Positions 28,128 to 37,095 of a stretch of 64,000 nt of DNA are shown here, in pieces. Position 1 is the stretch's first letter; the number at the start of each line of letters is the position of its first letter. This stretch comes from Liolophura sinensis (lineage: Eukaryota; Mollusca; Polyplacophora; Chitonida; Chitonidae). The stretch spans positions 1,305,001-1,369,000 of the forward strand of contig NC_088305.1 of assembly GCF_032854445.1 (NCBI RefSeq), in the 5' to 3' direction. Made by a program: the position numbers and the translations under genes. The notes below the pieces were generated by a model that saw nothing but the letters and a program-made list of their open reading frames with translations, did no database searches and was not told where the DNA came from.

Positions 28128-28410
28128 TCTGTTTATTTGATTGGTGTTTTATGTCATGCGATAGAAACTTTCATTTCATATTCGATGACGGTCTGTTTTA
28201 TGGTAGGAGGAAACCAGAGGATGCGGGGTAAACCACTGACATCTGGCATCTGGTATGCTGAACATGCATCCCCATGAGTGACGTCACAGCCCGATAAACA
28301 ATCAACACGAAACGTAGAAATTCCGTGTCCAGTGTTGGAAATGAATCTGCACCTCAAGTGCCAGCCATAAGAAGTTGACGATCTTACCACTGTGCCATGT
28401 CCTGCTCCAA
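28128..28410 (-). mobile_element. Near full-length tRNA-derived SINE, minus orientation
   Basis: On the plus strand it begins with 'tttatttgattggtgtttta' and 'taggaggaaaccagagga'. It ends with a region that, read on the minus strand, starts ggcacagtggtaagatcg (tRNA-like box A) and continues to a box B-like GCAGATTCATTTCC. It is a diverged subfamily of the AAATA-tailed SINE. Confidence 0.65.
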
Positions 28411-28654
28411 ATAACCCACAGGCATACAGATATCTTATAGATTAGGCTGAAGACTTCACCAATGTTGGGAAAACTACACGTACAGTCCTAAAACTTGTAC
28501 GTGCAGCACAGGTGTTATCAGGCAGCAGTTTAATACTTCACCTTCTGCCGTCTTTCTTCTGTTATCACCAGATTGATAGAACAGAAAGTCATCATGGTCA
28601 ACATCATTTTTAGCTCATCTGTAATAACAATCAGATGCCATGTAATAAATTCTG

Positions 28655-28973
28655 TTAAAATGAACAATTCACTAATATATTTTGATTGGACACTTTCGTC
28701 TGTCCGTAGGTAAACACACAATGTCCCAAGAAGTTGTTAATGGCGTTCAGGTCGTCTTTGTTTTCAATCATGCTCTGGCTAATATCAGTTTGTAGATATA
28801 CTGTCCCCATATCCGCAAAAAACTTGAACGTGAAGTTGGCAAACTTCTGCCGGTCAGTAGATTTCGACATCTCCCTCTCGTGAAGATCTTTGTACAGTGT
28901 TGTCAGTCTTTCTAGTGTTCTCTCCACACTGCCATCTTCCAAAAGTCCCTTCCACGCCTTCAAACGATTCTCA
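28655..28973 (-). CDS. Possible terminal exon of an unrecognised protein
   Basis: A minus-strand open frame of about 105 codons ends at TAA (28655-28657). A candidate acceptor (ttgacag|TGAGAATC) places the exon start at 28973, just before the GC-rich viral-like element. The product is mixed-charge and probably helical, with the segments GLLEDGSVERTLERL, LYKDLHEREM and FKFFADMGTVYLQTDI. I do not recognise the family. Amino-acid composition and absence of repeats make it more protein-like than most frames here, but no upstream exon was identified. If the acceptor is not used, the frame could begin at an ATG at 28999. Confidence 0.35.
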
Positions 28974-29129
28974 CTGTCAACTATGTGAGTAGTATACACA
29001 CTATAGGTTCTGGCGCACCCTCCCCTTGGGGCCCTCCCCAGAACAAGTAGAGGCTCCCACCCCCTTCTCGGGTTCTATTAGACATACCAATTGCACCAGG
29101 TATGCTTTTACACCAACTGTGTATACAAC

Positions 29130-29408
29130 ATGCCAAGGGGTTACAATAAGTGCCGGTGGCTAACCATCGGCTGCACGGAGCTCTGTGGTAACAGCTGTCT
29201 GGGGGAGTACTGCGGGATTCATTTAGCCAGTCTGCGGAAGGGTCTTGGCACCCAGTCATGTATTTGCTGTGGTCGGGGTGTTAAAAACCGACTTCGGCTT
29301 TGCATGGCCTGTGGATATCATAGTGCCCAGATGCGGGAAAGGCGGCAGAGGCGCAAGACTTTCTTGGACGATTTCAACCGGCTGTCGGCTATAGAAATTT
29401 ACAATTAG
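29130..29408 (+). CDS. Small Cys-rich putative zinc-binding protein of the viral-like element
   Basis: A 92-codon frame from ATG at 29130 to TAG. The open frame extends further 5' but has no earlier ATG. The product has many Cys and His residues in zinc-ribbon-like spacing: CRWLTIGC-x3-C-x3-C-x4-C-x-IH, then C-x-CC and C-x2-C. A basic tail (MRERRQRRK) follows. The pairs suggest two or more zinc sites and possible nucleic-acid binding; that role is inferred. A similar small Cys-rich gene is, as far as I recall, a usual upstream partner of this polymerase type in invertebrate genomes. The frame looks intact, unlike the polymerase. The 3' end overlaps a partial direct duplication (29391-29476). 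Confidence 0.65.
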   Translation: MPRGYNKCRWLTIGCTELCGNSCLGEYCGIHLASLRKGLGTQSCICCGRGVKNRLRLCMACGYHSAQMRERRQRRKTFLDDFNRLSAIEIYN

Positions 29409-29476
29409 AGAAACAGCACCACCAGGCAGATATCGGCGCTCGAAATTTAGAGTTAGAGAAACAACGCCACTAGGCA
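29391..29476 (+). repeat. ~48-bp direct duplication in the element's intergenic leader
   Basis: 'gaaatttacaattagagaaa' and the following 'cagcaccaccaggca' recur as 'gaaatttagagttagagaaa' and 'caacgccactaggca'. The repeat spans the stop codon of the Cys-rich gene and the gap before the 115-aa gene. Confidence 0.75.
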
Positions 29477-29489
29477 TACGACGCGTACA

Positions 29490-29837
29490 ATGAACCACCA
29501 TCAAAAAGCGCGAGCACTACGGAGGGAGTTTGAGACGCTCCTAGGTGTGCGGCCCAAGTACCCACGGTCCCGCAATGCCATGGAAGAATTGCAGGGGATC
29601 CTCGACAGGCATAAAACGGCTGTGGCTGAGTTGAAGCGGCTGCAAGACATCAAGAACTCCCGAAGTAACGAGGAGTTGAAGCAAGACGTCAAGAACCCCC
29701 TCAGTAACGAGGAGTTGAAGCAAGACGTCAAGAACCTCCTCAGTAACGAGGAGTTGGATGAATTGCTAGGCGGAATACAGGGTGAAAAGAAACTAGAATT
29801 CACTAACACCGGCCGGGCCATAAGGAATTTCCTCTGA
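29490..29837 (+). CDS. 115-aa charged protein with 13-residue repeats
   Basis: The frame runs from ATG at 29490 to TGA at 29835-29837, ten bases before the polymerase ATG. The N-terminal half is basic (ARALRREFETLLG, RPKYPRSRNAMEEL). The central part has a near-perfect 13-residue repeat, SNEELKQDVKN plus two residues, present about 2.5 times (29664-29755), and is probably helical. The C-terminus is KLEFTNTGRAIRNFL. It is encoded just upstream of the polymerase gene in tight, operon-like packing typical of such elements. The function is unknown. I considered a terminal-protein role, since protein-primed polymerases need one, but nothing in the sequence supports it specifically. Confidence 0.6.
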   Translation: MNHHQKARALRREFETLLGVRPKYPRSRNAMEELQGILDRHKTAVAELKRLQDIKNSRSNEELKQDVKNPLSNEELKQDVKNLLSNEELDELLGGIQGEKKLEFTNTGRAIRNFL

Positions 29838-29846
29838 GCCTGGCAG

Positions 29847-31827
29847 ATGGGCGTACCCGAAGGTGTTTGGACGGACCCAGTAGCCTTCTTAGAAGAAATT
29901 CGAGCCATTATTCCCCAGAAGCTAGAAGAAGAGATCCTGGCACTCAACGGGGTTAAGTTCCAACTAGGCCTCAGGCTTCAGTTGCGAAAGGACAACGCCG
30001 ATGGCAGTGAAGAGTATACCAGCCCAGTACTCCACAGCAAACAGGAAGCCCTCTTAGAGGCTGGTGACATTGACGGGGCTCTAGATAAGGCCTTCCCCAC
30101 CATCCAGGAGGTGCTGGAAAAATGGACACAGCGAGGGTCAGGGTGGGTTGTCAATAGCGTGCAAACACTCTGGTTTGACATTGCAAGGTATCAGCCGCTG
30201 AGAGAGGGGTCCTACATCCCCCTACCTGCAGCCGTGAGTAACAAGAAAGCAGTCATCAATGTGAAGAACAAAGACGACGACTGCCTCCGATGGGCGCTCC
30301 GGTCTGCCTTATTTCCAGCCGCCCGGGACCCTCAGAGACCAACAAAGTATCCCACCAAGGATGGTCTTGACTTTGGGGGGATCGACACCCCCACACCCAC
30401 CTATCAGATCCCTAAAGTGGAGGAAAAGAACGGCCTCGCCATCAACGTGTTCGGGTGGGACAAGGGCGTGATCGTGCACCACCTCAGCAAGCAGCCCGGC
30501 GACACGCCCCGAATCAATCTGCTGCTAATTGAGATTCAGGCAAATTTCATTATACGTGGATAAAAGACCTCAATCGGCTCCTATACCAAGAAAGTAAGGC
30601 GCCAAATCGCAAACACTTCTGCGAGCGGTGTCTACACGGCTACACAAGGGAGGATCTGCTCGACGTGCATAAGCCGGAATGCCGAGGGATTGGCCAGACG
30701 GCGGTGAGGGTGGAAATGCTTCAGGAGGGGGAAAACAAGTTCTCCTTCCAGAACCACCACAAACAGCTACCGGCGCCGTTCATCATATATGCCAACTTCG
30801 AGGCTCTGACCAAAAAGGTTGAAGGCCCGCCGCCCAGCCCCACAGAGAGCAGCACTCAAAAGACTCAGCACCTCGAGCCCTGCAATTACTGCTATGTTGT
30901 GGTGCGTTGCGATGGCCACACAAAACGCCCCATGGAATACAGAGGCCCTAACGCGACGGAACACTTCCTCAGAGCTCTCCAACAGGAGGAGCAGGAAATC
31001 AAAAATGTTCTAGCCAACACTATAGCCATGAGGATGACTACCCAAGACTGGCAGGCCCACAACAACGCCACAACCTGTCACGTGTGTGAGAAGCCTCTAG
31101 GCGTCAATTCTGTGCGCGATCACTGCCATATCACCGGCAAGTACAGAGGCGCGGCCCATAACGTATGCAACCTAAAGTTGCGGCTGGGTCTCAAAACAGC
31201 CATACCAGTAGTCTTCCACAACCTACGGGGCTACGACGGGCACCTCTTGATGCAAGCCATAAGTAAGGTGGAGGGCCGCATCTCCTGCATCCCCAACAAC
31301 ACGGAAAAGTACATTTCCTTCTCGCTGGGGCAGCTCCGCTTCATCGACAGCGTTCAATTCTTACCGACTTCCCTTGACAATCTGGTAGAGGCCAACAAAC
31401 CTGAGGCTTTCCACATCACAGCCCGGTATGAGCCCGCCGAAGAAAAACGAAAGCTACTCACGCGCATGGGTGTCTACCCCTATGAGTATATGGACTCCTG
31501 GGAGCGCTTCGACGAGTCCAGCCTCCCACCCAAAGAGGCTACAGTAAGCTCACAGTAAGTCGGAGGCATTAGCGATGAGGACTACATCCACGCTCAACAG
31601 GTATGGAAGGTATTTGACTGCACCAGTCTGGGAGACTACACAGACCTTTGCTGCCGCACAGACGTGCTCCTGTTGGCCGATGTGTTTGAGGCCTTCCGGA
31701 AGACTTGTTTACGGCAGTATGGATTGGACCCCGCTCACTACTTTACGAGTCCACGTCTCTCGTGGGATGCGCTGTTCAAGAAGAACGGGGTAGACCTGGA
31801 GCTGTTGACGGACTATGACCAACAGTG
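29847..31827 (+). pseudogene. Protein-primed family B DNA polymerase, broken and 3'-truncated
   Basis: The frame opens at ATG 29847. The first block (codons 1-238) has the conserved N-terminal motif DDDCLRWALRSALF (about residues 143-156). Homology continues in the -1 frame after 30548, with a Cys/His finger (CERCLHGYTREDLLDVH, about 30627-30677). An exonuclease I site follows, but it reads YANFEA, with Asn where the catalytic Asp of D-x-E is expected. Next come a CHVC...DHCH...H..C insertion of endonuclease VII type (about 31076-31170), an exonuclease II motif HNLRGYD and an exonuclease III-like YTDLCCRTD. Breaks: the frame change at 30542-30548, an in-frame TAA at 31556-31558 in a short scrambled patch, and TGA at about 31825. 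The whole polymerisation (palm) domain with its DTD-type site is absent. It would replicate the element by protein priming if intact; as it stands it cannot. Confidence 0.85.
30542..30548 (+). promoter_or_regulatory. Candidate -1 ribosomal frameshift heptamer (or site of a 1-nt deletion)
   Basis: AAATTTC sits in the zero frame as A_AAT_TTC, the X_XXY_YYZ pattern of -1 slippery sites. It lies four sense codons before the zero-frame TAA at 30561-30563. Polymerase homology resumes exactly in the -1 frame from 30548. No clear downstream pseudoknot was seen. A single G lost from the adjacent 'cagg' would explain the break equally well. Confidence 0.35.
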
Positions 31828-31837
31828 ACTATGTCAC

Positions 31838-32258
31838 TACTAATTGTGTTGGTGTCGCTAATTATGGTAGATGGGATTGTGTTGGTGTTGCTACTTATGG
31901 TAGATGGGATTGTGTTGGTGTTGCTACTTATGGTAGATGGGATTGTGTTGGTTTTGCTAATTATGGTAGATGGGATTGTGTTGGTGTTGCTACTTATCGT
32001 AGAGGGGATTGTGTTGGTGTTGCTACTTACGGTAGAGGGGATTGTGTTGGTGTTGCTACTTACGGTAGAGGGGATTGTGTTGGTGTTGCTTCTTACGGTA
32101 GATGGGATTGTGTTGGTGTTGCAGCTTACGGTAGAGGGGATTGTGTTGGTGTTGCTACTTACGGTAGAGGGGATTGTGTTGGTGTTGCTACTTACGGTAG
32201 AGGGGATTGTGTTGGTGTTGCTACTTACGGTAGAGGGGATTGTGTTGATGTTTGCACA
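31838..32258 (+). repeat. 33-bp minisatellite, about 12-13 copies
   Basis: The unit tgttggtgttgctacttatg plus 'gtagatgggattg' repeats head to tail. Its length is a multiple of three, so two plus-strand frames (a Val/Leu-rich one and a Gly/Cys-rich one) stay open; both are artefacts. It begins about 10 bp after polymerase homology ends. Confidence 0.95.
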
Positions 32259-32447
32259 AGAGGGGATTGCACAACATCATTGTGTATTTTTACTCCGTCT
32301 TTGACGAACTCATATCCCACAGTCTGTCTTCTGGTCAGTTCATTTTCCTGTCCCTGCATATTTTTCCACTCTAAACTTTTTCATTTCTTTATGGGTTTTA
32401 GGCCCATATGTTCTAACTTTTTGTGTATTAAGTTACACACAGGTATC

Positions 32448-32708
32448 AGTTATTTAGCGCGCAAGCGCAGCGTAATGATCCAGGAACCTCTCACGAATGC
32501 GGTCGCTCTAAGCTCAAGACCAGTTCATGCTGGCTTCCTCTCCGGTCTTACGTGGGAAGGTCTGCCAACAACCTGCAGATGGTGGTGGGCTTCCCCCGGG
32601 GTCGGCTCAGTTTCCTCCCACCATAATGCTGGCCACCGTCGTATAAGTGAAATATTCTTGAGTACGGCGTAAAACACCAATCAAATAAATAATAATAAAT
32701 AAAAATAA
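32448..32708 (+). mobile_element. Full-length tRNA-derived SINE, plus orientation
   Basis: It starts with a tRNA-like head (box A region 'ttagcgcgcaagcgcagcg'; box B-like 'agctcaagaccagttc') and continues with 'tcatgctggcttcctctccg', 'cgtgggaaggtctgccaaca' and 'tttcctcccaccataatgct'. It ends with 'cgtaaaacaccaatcaaata' and an A/T tail. This is the clearest reference copy of the family in the window. Confidence 0.85.
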
Positions 32709-33685
32709 ATATTAATCTAACAGAATCTTTATGTTGAATTAATAGAATATGTGTGTTATATTTAACAGAATAATCTGCTGTAACAGCAAAACACATTCTG
32801 GCATCACTTAGGCGACAGACTTTCTGTTAAGAGAGTGCTTGGGGTTTAATTTTATGGTCAACAAACAATTTTTCAATCATATGTCGACGAAGGAATCCTT
32901 ACGACTTTCTGTTAAAATGAACAGATTATTATTATTTTTTTTTGAGTGTACGAATTTACAATTCATCACCCATTTCGGGTCACCTAACGGCAGCCGTTCA
33001 CTTCTGACTGTATATATGGTAGCCTGTACGAGAAACTATTTAATTATATTCCATCTTCTACCTTCAGCCATAACTTGTGACGAATAAATAAATTCCACAG
33101 TTTCATTGTAACTTAAAGAAGACACGATAAGTGCCACGTCCTCATTTTCAGACTTATAAAACCTGCGATGTCAAAGTTTTAGCTGGAATCTGGTGACTTA
33201 CTACTAATAACTGGTGTATCGAACGCTGTGAAATATAGAGAGATTGATACTCTTTCTATATCCATCGAGAGTGTTCTGGATTACCAATGCGCGAGCACCA
33301 AAAAACAATTGTGCTCTTCGCTACAATCCTTGTCCAGAATAGCTACCGCCTGTGTGCTCCGGAATTCCATGATAACCTTCTTGGGTTCGGACAGCAACAA
33401 CGAATAGCGCAATCAGTTTGGGCATGTCTATTATTTCACACCAGATTCTTCCTTGTCTTTGTATAATAGATTCGATTTTACCGTTGAACCACTACGCATT
33501 TGTCTGACGGATCTCCATACATGGCTGTGCGTCGCGTGACATTATAGTTTAAGTTAAAGATTCAGGAATCTTAATCCCACGGTGGGTACAGACAAATAAA
33601 AATGATTTAGACAAAAACAAAAAAATCACATGCAAATCCCAATACCAACATTTTATCGGCCACCCGAGGTCATCCCCATTTTGGA
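32709..33685. other. No gene recognised; 3' side of the MGC-protein gene
   Basis: AT-rich, with short frames only. The part next to 33686 may be the 3' UTR of the minus-strand gene; a variant GATAAA lies about 40 bp past its stop. Confidence 0.4.
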
Positions 33686-33686
33686 T

Positions 33687-34469
33687 GATCTACTTGGGAC
33701 CCTCTCCCAGGCATCTCTCCATCCAAGCGTCCAGGCAGCGCTTCTCCAGCTGACGTTTAGGATCTTCAATGGGTGTTCCGGGGATGGACAATCCTGCCTG
33801 ATAGACCTCTGTCAGATCTGGCGCTTGGCGGCAACCCTTTGCTGCCCTGGGCCTTCGTCGACTGTTAGGAATAAGCTTGTCGTCGTCTGGTTCTTCCAAA
33901 TGCCCTTGGAATAAAGCTTCTGGCTTTGCGGCAGAAATGATGATGTTTCGTGCTGGCCGTGAAAATGTTTTCGGCATGGACCCTTCACTCCAGGCATTAT
34001 GAAGGGTCTTTGGTTTAGTCATCTTCTCAGTTGCGGCTGTTGATCGAGCTCTGGTCACAGAGACTGGGCTAGCGGCCGAGGTCCAATAATCAGTCAGACT
34101 TACGTCGTCTTCAAGGCCATCCGTGGAAAATTCACCTTCTGTGCTCCCTTCAGGGCTCGATGTTTTAGGCCTTTCTTCTGGAGGATTACATGTCTTCCCC
34201 GGGATACAACTGACCAGTCGTACATCCACCAGGCATTCAGAAGATGAAATGCTCTTTACTTCCAGCAGAGAGTCTTCTGTCCTGAAATACAGTGGTGTTT
34301 CGTCTCCCCCCATTGCGCTCAGGGTTCTTGTGAATAGAACCGTGCTCTTCTTGAAATCAGCATGTTTTTGTCCTTTTTTCTTCCACCACGTTGTGGCAAA
34401 TCTGATTTCCCGTCTCTTTGTAGCAATTTCCTCTGCAGTTGTCGCTACTTTGGACGATTTACAACCCAT
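33687..34469 (-). CDS. Unrecognised 259-aa protein with N-terminal MGC acylation motif
   Basis: An uninterrupted 259-codon minus-strand frame from ATG at 34469 to TAG at 33687-33689. The start context is good (A at -3, G at +4). The N-terminus MGCKSSK fits N-myristoylation at Gly2 with possible palmitoylation at Cys3, followed by a basic stretch (KRREIRF, WWKKKGQKHADFKK, residues 18-41) that could help membrane binding. The middle (residues 95-150) is Ser/Thr/Pro/Glu-rich and probably disordered. A basic cluster NSRRRPRAAK is at 202-211. The C-terminal 30 residues (GTPIEDPKRQLEKRCLDAWMERCL) look helical and amphipathic. I recognise no domain. It is intronless as read, but a spliced 5' UTR is possible because a cag lies four bases before the ATG. 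A consensus CRE lies 84 bp upstream. Confidence 0.65.
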
Positions 34470-34552
34470 GATGCTGTCAGATAAACATATTCTGTATGTA
34501 GCATGTAAGTTCTCTTGTTGAACAAGCTACACAAGTAGTGACGTTGTGATTG

Positions 34553-34560
34553 TGACGTCA
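34553..34560 (-). promoter_or_regulatory. Consensus CRE (TGACGTCA) upstream of the MGC-protein gene
   Basis: A perfect palindrome about 84 bp before the ATG at 34469, flanked by two further TGACG-type half-sites (34539-34544 region and TTGACGCATCA at 34561-34571). The position and clustering fit a CREB/ATF- or AP-1-type proximal promoter element. The function is inferred. Confidence 0.45.
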
Positions 34561-34839
34561 TTGACGCATCAATACAGTATTATAGTAACTGTGTCTTGTA
34601 TTATTCCTCGAGACAAAACACAGTCCCATTTATAAGCTCAATTTCCAGGAAAACAAATATTCCAGAAAATATAATCTGTTAATATTTTTTTCTTTTGCAA
34701 ATCAGCTCGGGTTATTTCTTCCACGTTCTTTCAAGAGTGATTTTTTGCCATTTACTAAATTTTGCCCTCGCAAGTCTTTCTTAACGCCACTGCTCTTTGC
34801 CCAAGATCTATGGCGCTAGGTAACGTAGCTCCTCGGTGA

Positions 34840-35650
34840 ACTTCGGTAAACATCGGTCTTTGGACGTCACCCGGCACAGTTGACAGTACCGGGTATATAG
34901 GTGCAAATACACTAAGCATCGGTCTTTGGACGTCACCCGGTACTGGGTATATAGGTGCAAAATACACTAAACATCGATCTTTGGACGTCACCCGGCACAG
35001 TTGATAGTACCGGGTATATAGGTGCAAAATACACTAAACATCGGTCTTTGGACGTCACCCGGCACAGTTGATAGTACCGGGTATATAGGTGCAAAATACA
35101 CTAAGCATCGGTCTTTGGACGTCACCCGGCACAGTTGATGGTACCGGGTATATAGGTGCAAAATACACTAAGCATCGGTCTTTGGACGTCACCCGGCACA
35201 GTTGATAGTACCGGGTATATAGGTGCAAAATACACTAAGCATCGGTCTTTGGACGTCACCCGGCACAGTTGATAGTACCGGGTATATAGGTGCAAAATAC
35301 ACTAAACATCGATCTTTGGACGTCACCCGGCACAGTTGATAGTACCGGGTATATAGGTGCAAAATACACTAAGCATCGGTCTTTGGACGTCACCCGGCAC
35401 AGTTGATAGTACCGGGTATATAGGTGCAAAATACACTAAGCATCGGTCTTTGGACGTCACCCGGCACAGTTGATGGTACCGGGTATATAGGTGCAAAATA
35501 CACTAAGCATCGGTCTTTGGACGTCACCCGGCACAGTTGATAGTACCGGGTATATAGGTGCAAAATACACTAAACATCGGTCTTTGGACGTCACCCGGCA
35601 CAGTTGACAGTACCGGGTATACAGGTGTAAAATACACTAAGCATAGGCTT
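34840..35650 (+). repeat. 67-bp minisatellite with hairpin-forming units, about 12 copies
   Basis: The unit contains catcggtctttggacgtcac, then ACCCGG, a 14-nt spacer, CCGGGT and 'atataggtgcaaaatacact'. The ACCCGG/CCGGGT arms form an inverted repeat in every unit. Each unit also carries GACGTCA(C) and TATATA. Copies at the left edge are shorter (near 34925). Confidence 0.95.
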
Positions 35651-36200
35651 ATTGAGTTGCTCAGCTCAGAAAAACTCTTTCCTGAAACAAAAACTCCACA
35701 CACCTATTCAGACTTGTGTCAAATTTGTACAGGTTTAGACATGTAGGCTTCCTGCTTGAATATTAAGTATTAATTGCTATATATGTACATCTCCATATAT
35801 ATTTTATAACTCGATAACAGTTTCTATTTTACTAGGTAGCCTGGAGAGCATCGGATCTGAATAAAAAAGGATCAAACCTGGGTTGATACATTACTGGGTA
35901 TAGGACTATATAGCGTTGTAACCATAATTTCTGTGTAGGCCTGGTGTAGGACTATTGTAGGCCTAATGCTTGGAAAATGACCATGAATAACTGTACACAT
36001 TTTCATACATATTTTATGCCCAAAATACAAATCCTAAAAAGAATAAGCCACTTAACTCAATTGTTTGCCACGTGACACTTTAACATGCATTTAATATTAT
36101 TTTCAAGAATCGTAGGGGTGATAAAACATTGGCTTGTCATGCACCGATCATTTTAAGAAATACAACCCAGGTTGTTTGAACAGTCACGTGAGAACAGTCC
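35651..36200. other. No feature recognised
   Basis: AT-rich spacer. Confidence 0.4.
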
Positions 36201-36204
36201 TTGT

Positions 36205-36310
36205 TCTGTTGTGATCTGAGGCGCTTGCCTTTCAGTCTCTGTGATACATCAGGTGCTGGTTCAAATCTAGCCATGGGCAGGGAATTTGAAAATTACTCGC
36301 TCGTTGGGGG
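36205..36310 (+). mobile_element. tRNA-like SINE head
   Basis: GGTTCAAATCT (box B, one change from consensus) lies at about 36256-36266, preceded by 'gaggcgcttgcctttcagtc', where a tRNA-like box A/anticodon region would be. The body was not identified. Confidence 0.5.
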
Positions 36311-36363
36311 TCTTGGTAACAATAAGTGGTCGGCGGCGCTCGTGTGGCAGCTTGACTGCCATC

Positions 36364-36398
36364 AGAATGATTCTATTTGACCAGAGGGGCAGCGGAAA
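36364..36398 (+). pseudogene. Fragment of proline iminopeptidase exon 2
   Basis: The 29 bases from 36370 match exon 2 of the downstream gene (about 40719-40747) with a single C/T difference, and a few more matches extend left. It encodes the conserved ILFDQRGSG segment but has no flanking exon sequence or splice sites. It is a small stray copy on the same strand, about 4.3 kb upstream of the true exon. Confidence 0.7.
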
Positions 36399-36444
36399 CA
36401 TCTGCATCATATTTGGCCCACACATATATCTGTATGTCCCACGC

Positions 36445-36568
36445 ATGTGGTAAGGTTGGTCAGTAAATTGCCAAATGTCACAGGATTACTCCGGACATTC
36501 TGCTTTCTTCCACTTATAAAACTGATCTCCATCGTATAAGTAAAAATACCTGAGTATGTCATGAAGTA
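36445..36568 (+). mobile_element. SINE-like fragment
   Basis: 'taaggttggtcagtaaattg', 'tttcttccacttataaaact' and 'atcgtataagtaaaaatacc' match the second SINE type seen at 7822, 42985 and 46440. Confidence 0.5.
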
Positions 36569-36639
36569 ATACCCTAATAAATACAGACATAGCGGTATTT
36601 ACTAAGTGAGGTTATATGGACCCCTTAAACGTAAAGCGT

Positions 36640-36818
36640 TACCTGGTTTCCTCCTACCATAATGCTGGCCGCCACCGGGCACTACCCGGTTTCCTCCCAC
36701 CATAATGCTGGCCTCCCCTGGGCGTGTACAGCCTGGTTTCATTCCACCATAATGCTGTCTGCCTTCGTATAAGTAAAATATTCTTAAGTATGGCGTAAAG
36801 CATCAGCCAGTCAATCAC
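36640..36818 (+). mobile_element. tRNA-derived SINE, internally repeated
   Basis: 'tttcctcccaccataatgct' occurs three times in diverged form within 36650-36765, followed by a single 'cgtataagtaaaatattctt' tail region. A short part of the SINE body has been triplicated. Confidence 0.7.
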
Positions 36819-37095
36819 TTATAGATCCAGCCCCGGGATTAAGGGACGGTTTATCTTAATCCCAGATCCAGCTGCATCAGAGCACATCGAAATTTTAAAG
36901 TGGCTCTACGTGCGACCACATGAAAATTTCGCCAGACGTGCCCATATCCCCCACAGGTATTGGTAATATGGACACCCTTCTTAACAAATGAGCAGGGTGG
37001 GTGTGTTGAATGTGTTGTCCACATCTGTATCACGGCAACATACATGTAGATGGCAGCACTGACAAACACTCTATGTTGAAATATCCAGGGTGTCC

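Larger units (their letters stand above)
28985..31830 (+). mobile_element. Remnant of a Maverick/Polinton- or adintovirus-like element
   Basis: A visibly GC-richer block carries, in order, a small Cys-rich protein gene, a small charged protein gene and a family B DNA polymerase gene, all on the plus strand and closely spaced. The leader (28990-29125) holds inverted repeats, for example GGTTCTGG near 29005 with CCAGAAC near 29038, and TATACACA near 28991 with TGTGTATA near 29115. The right end is lost: coding homology stops at about 31827, where a 33-bp minisatellite begins. No integrase, capsid, ATPase or protease gene is present, so this is a fragment of an endogenised element. It cannot be assigned with certainty to Polintons versus related viruses. 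Confidence 0.75.

Noticed and set aside
31815-32672. A 285-codon frame with YGRGDCVGVAT repeats
   Set aside because: Translation of the 33-bp minisatellite running into a SINE.
33630-33914. Plus-strand frame of 94 codons, and 34123-34521 on the same strand
   Set aside because: Opposite-strand shadows of the 259-aa minus-strand gene, which has the better start context and composition.
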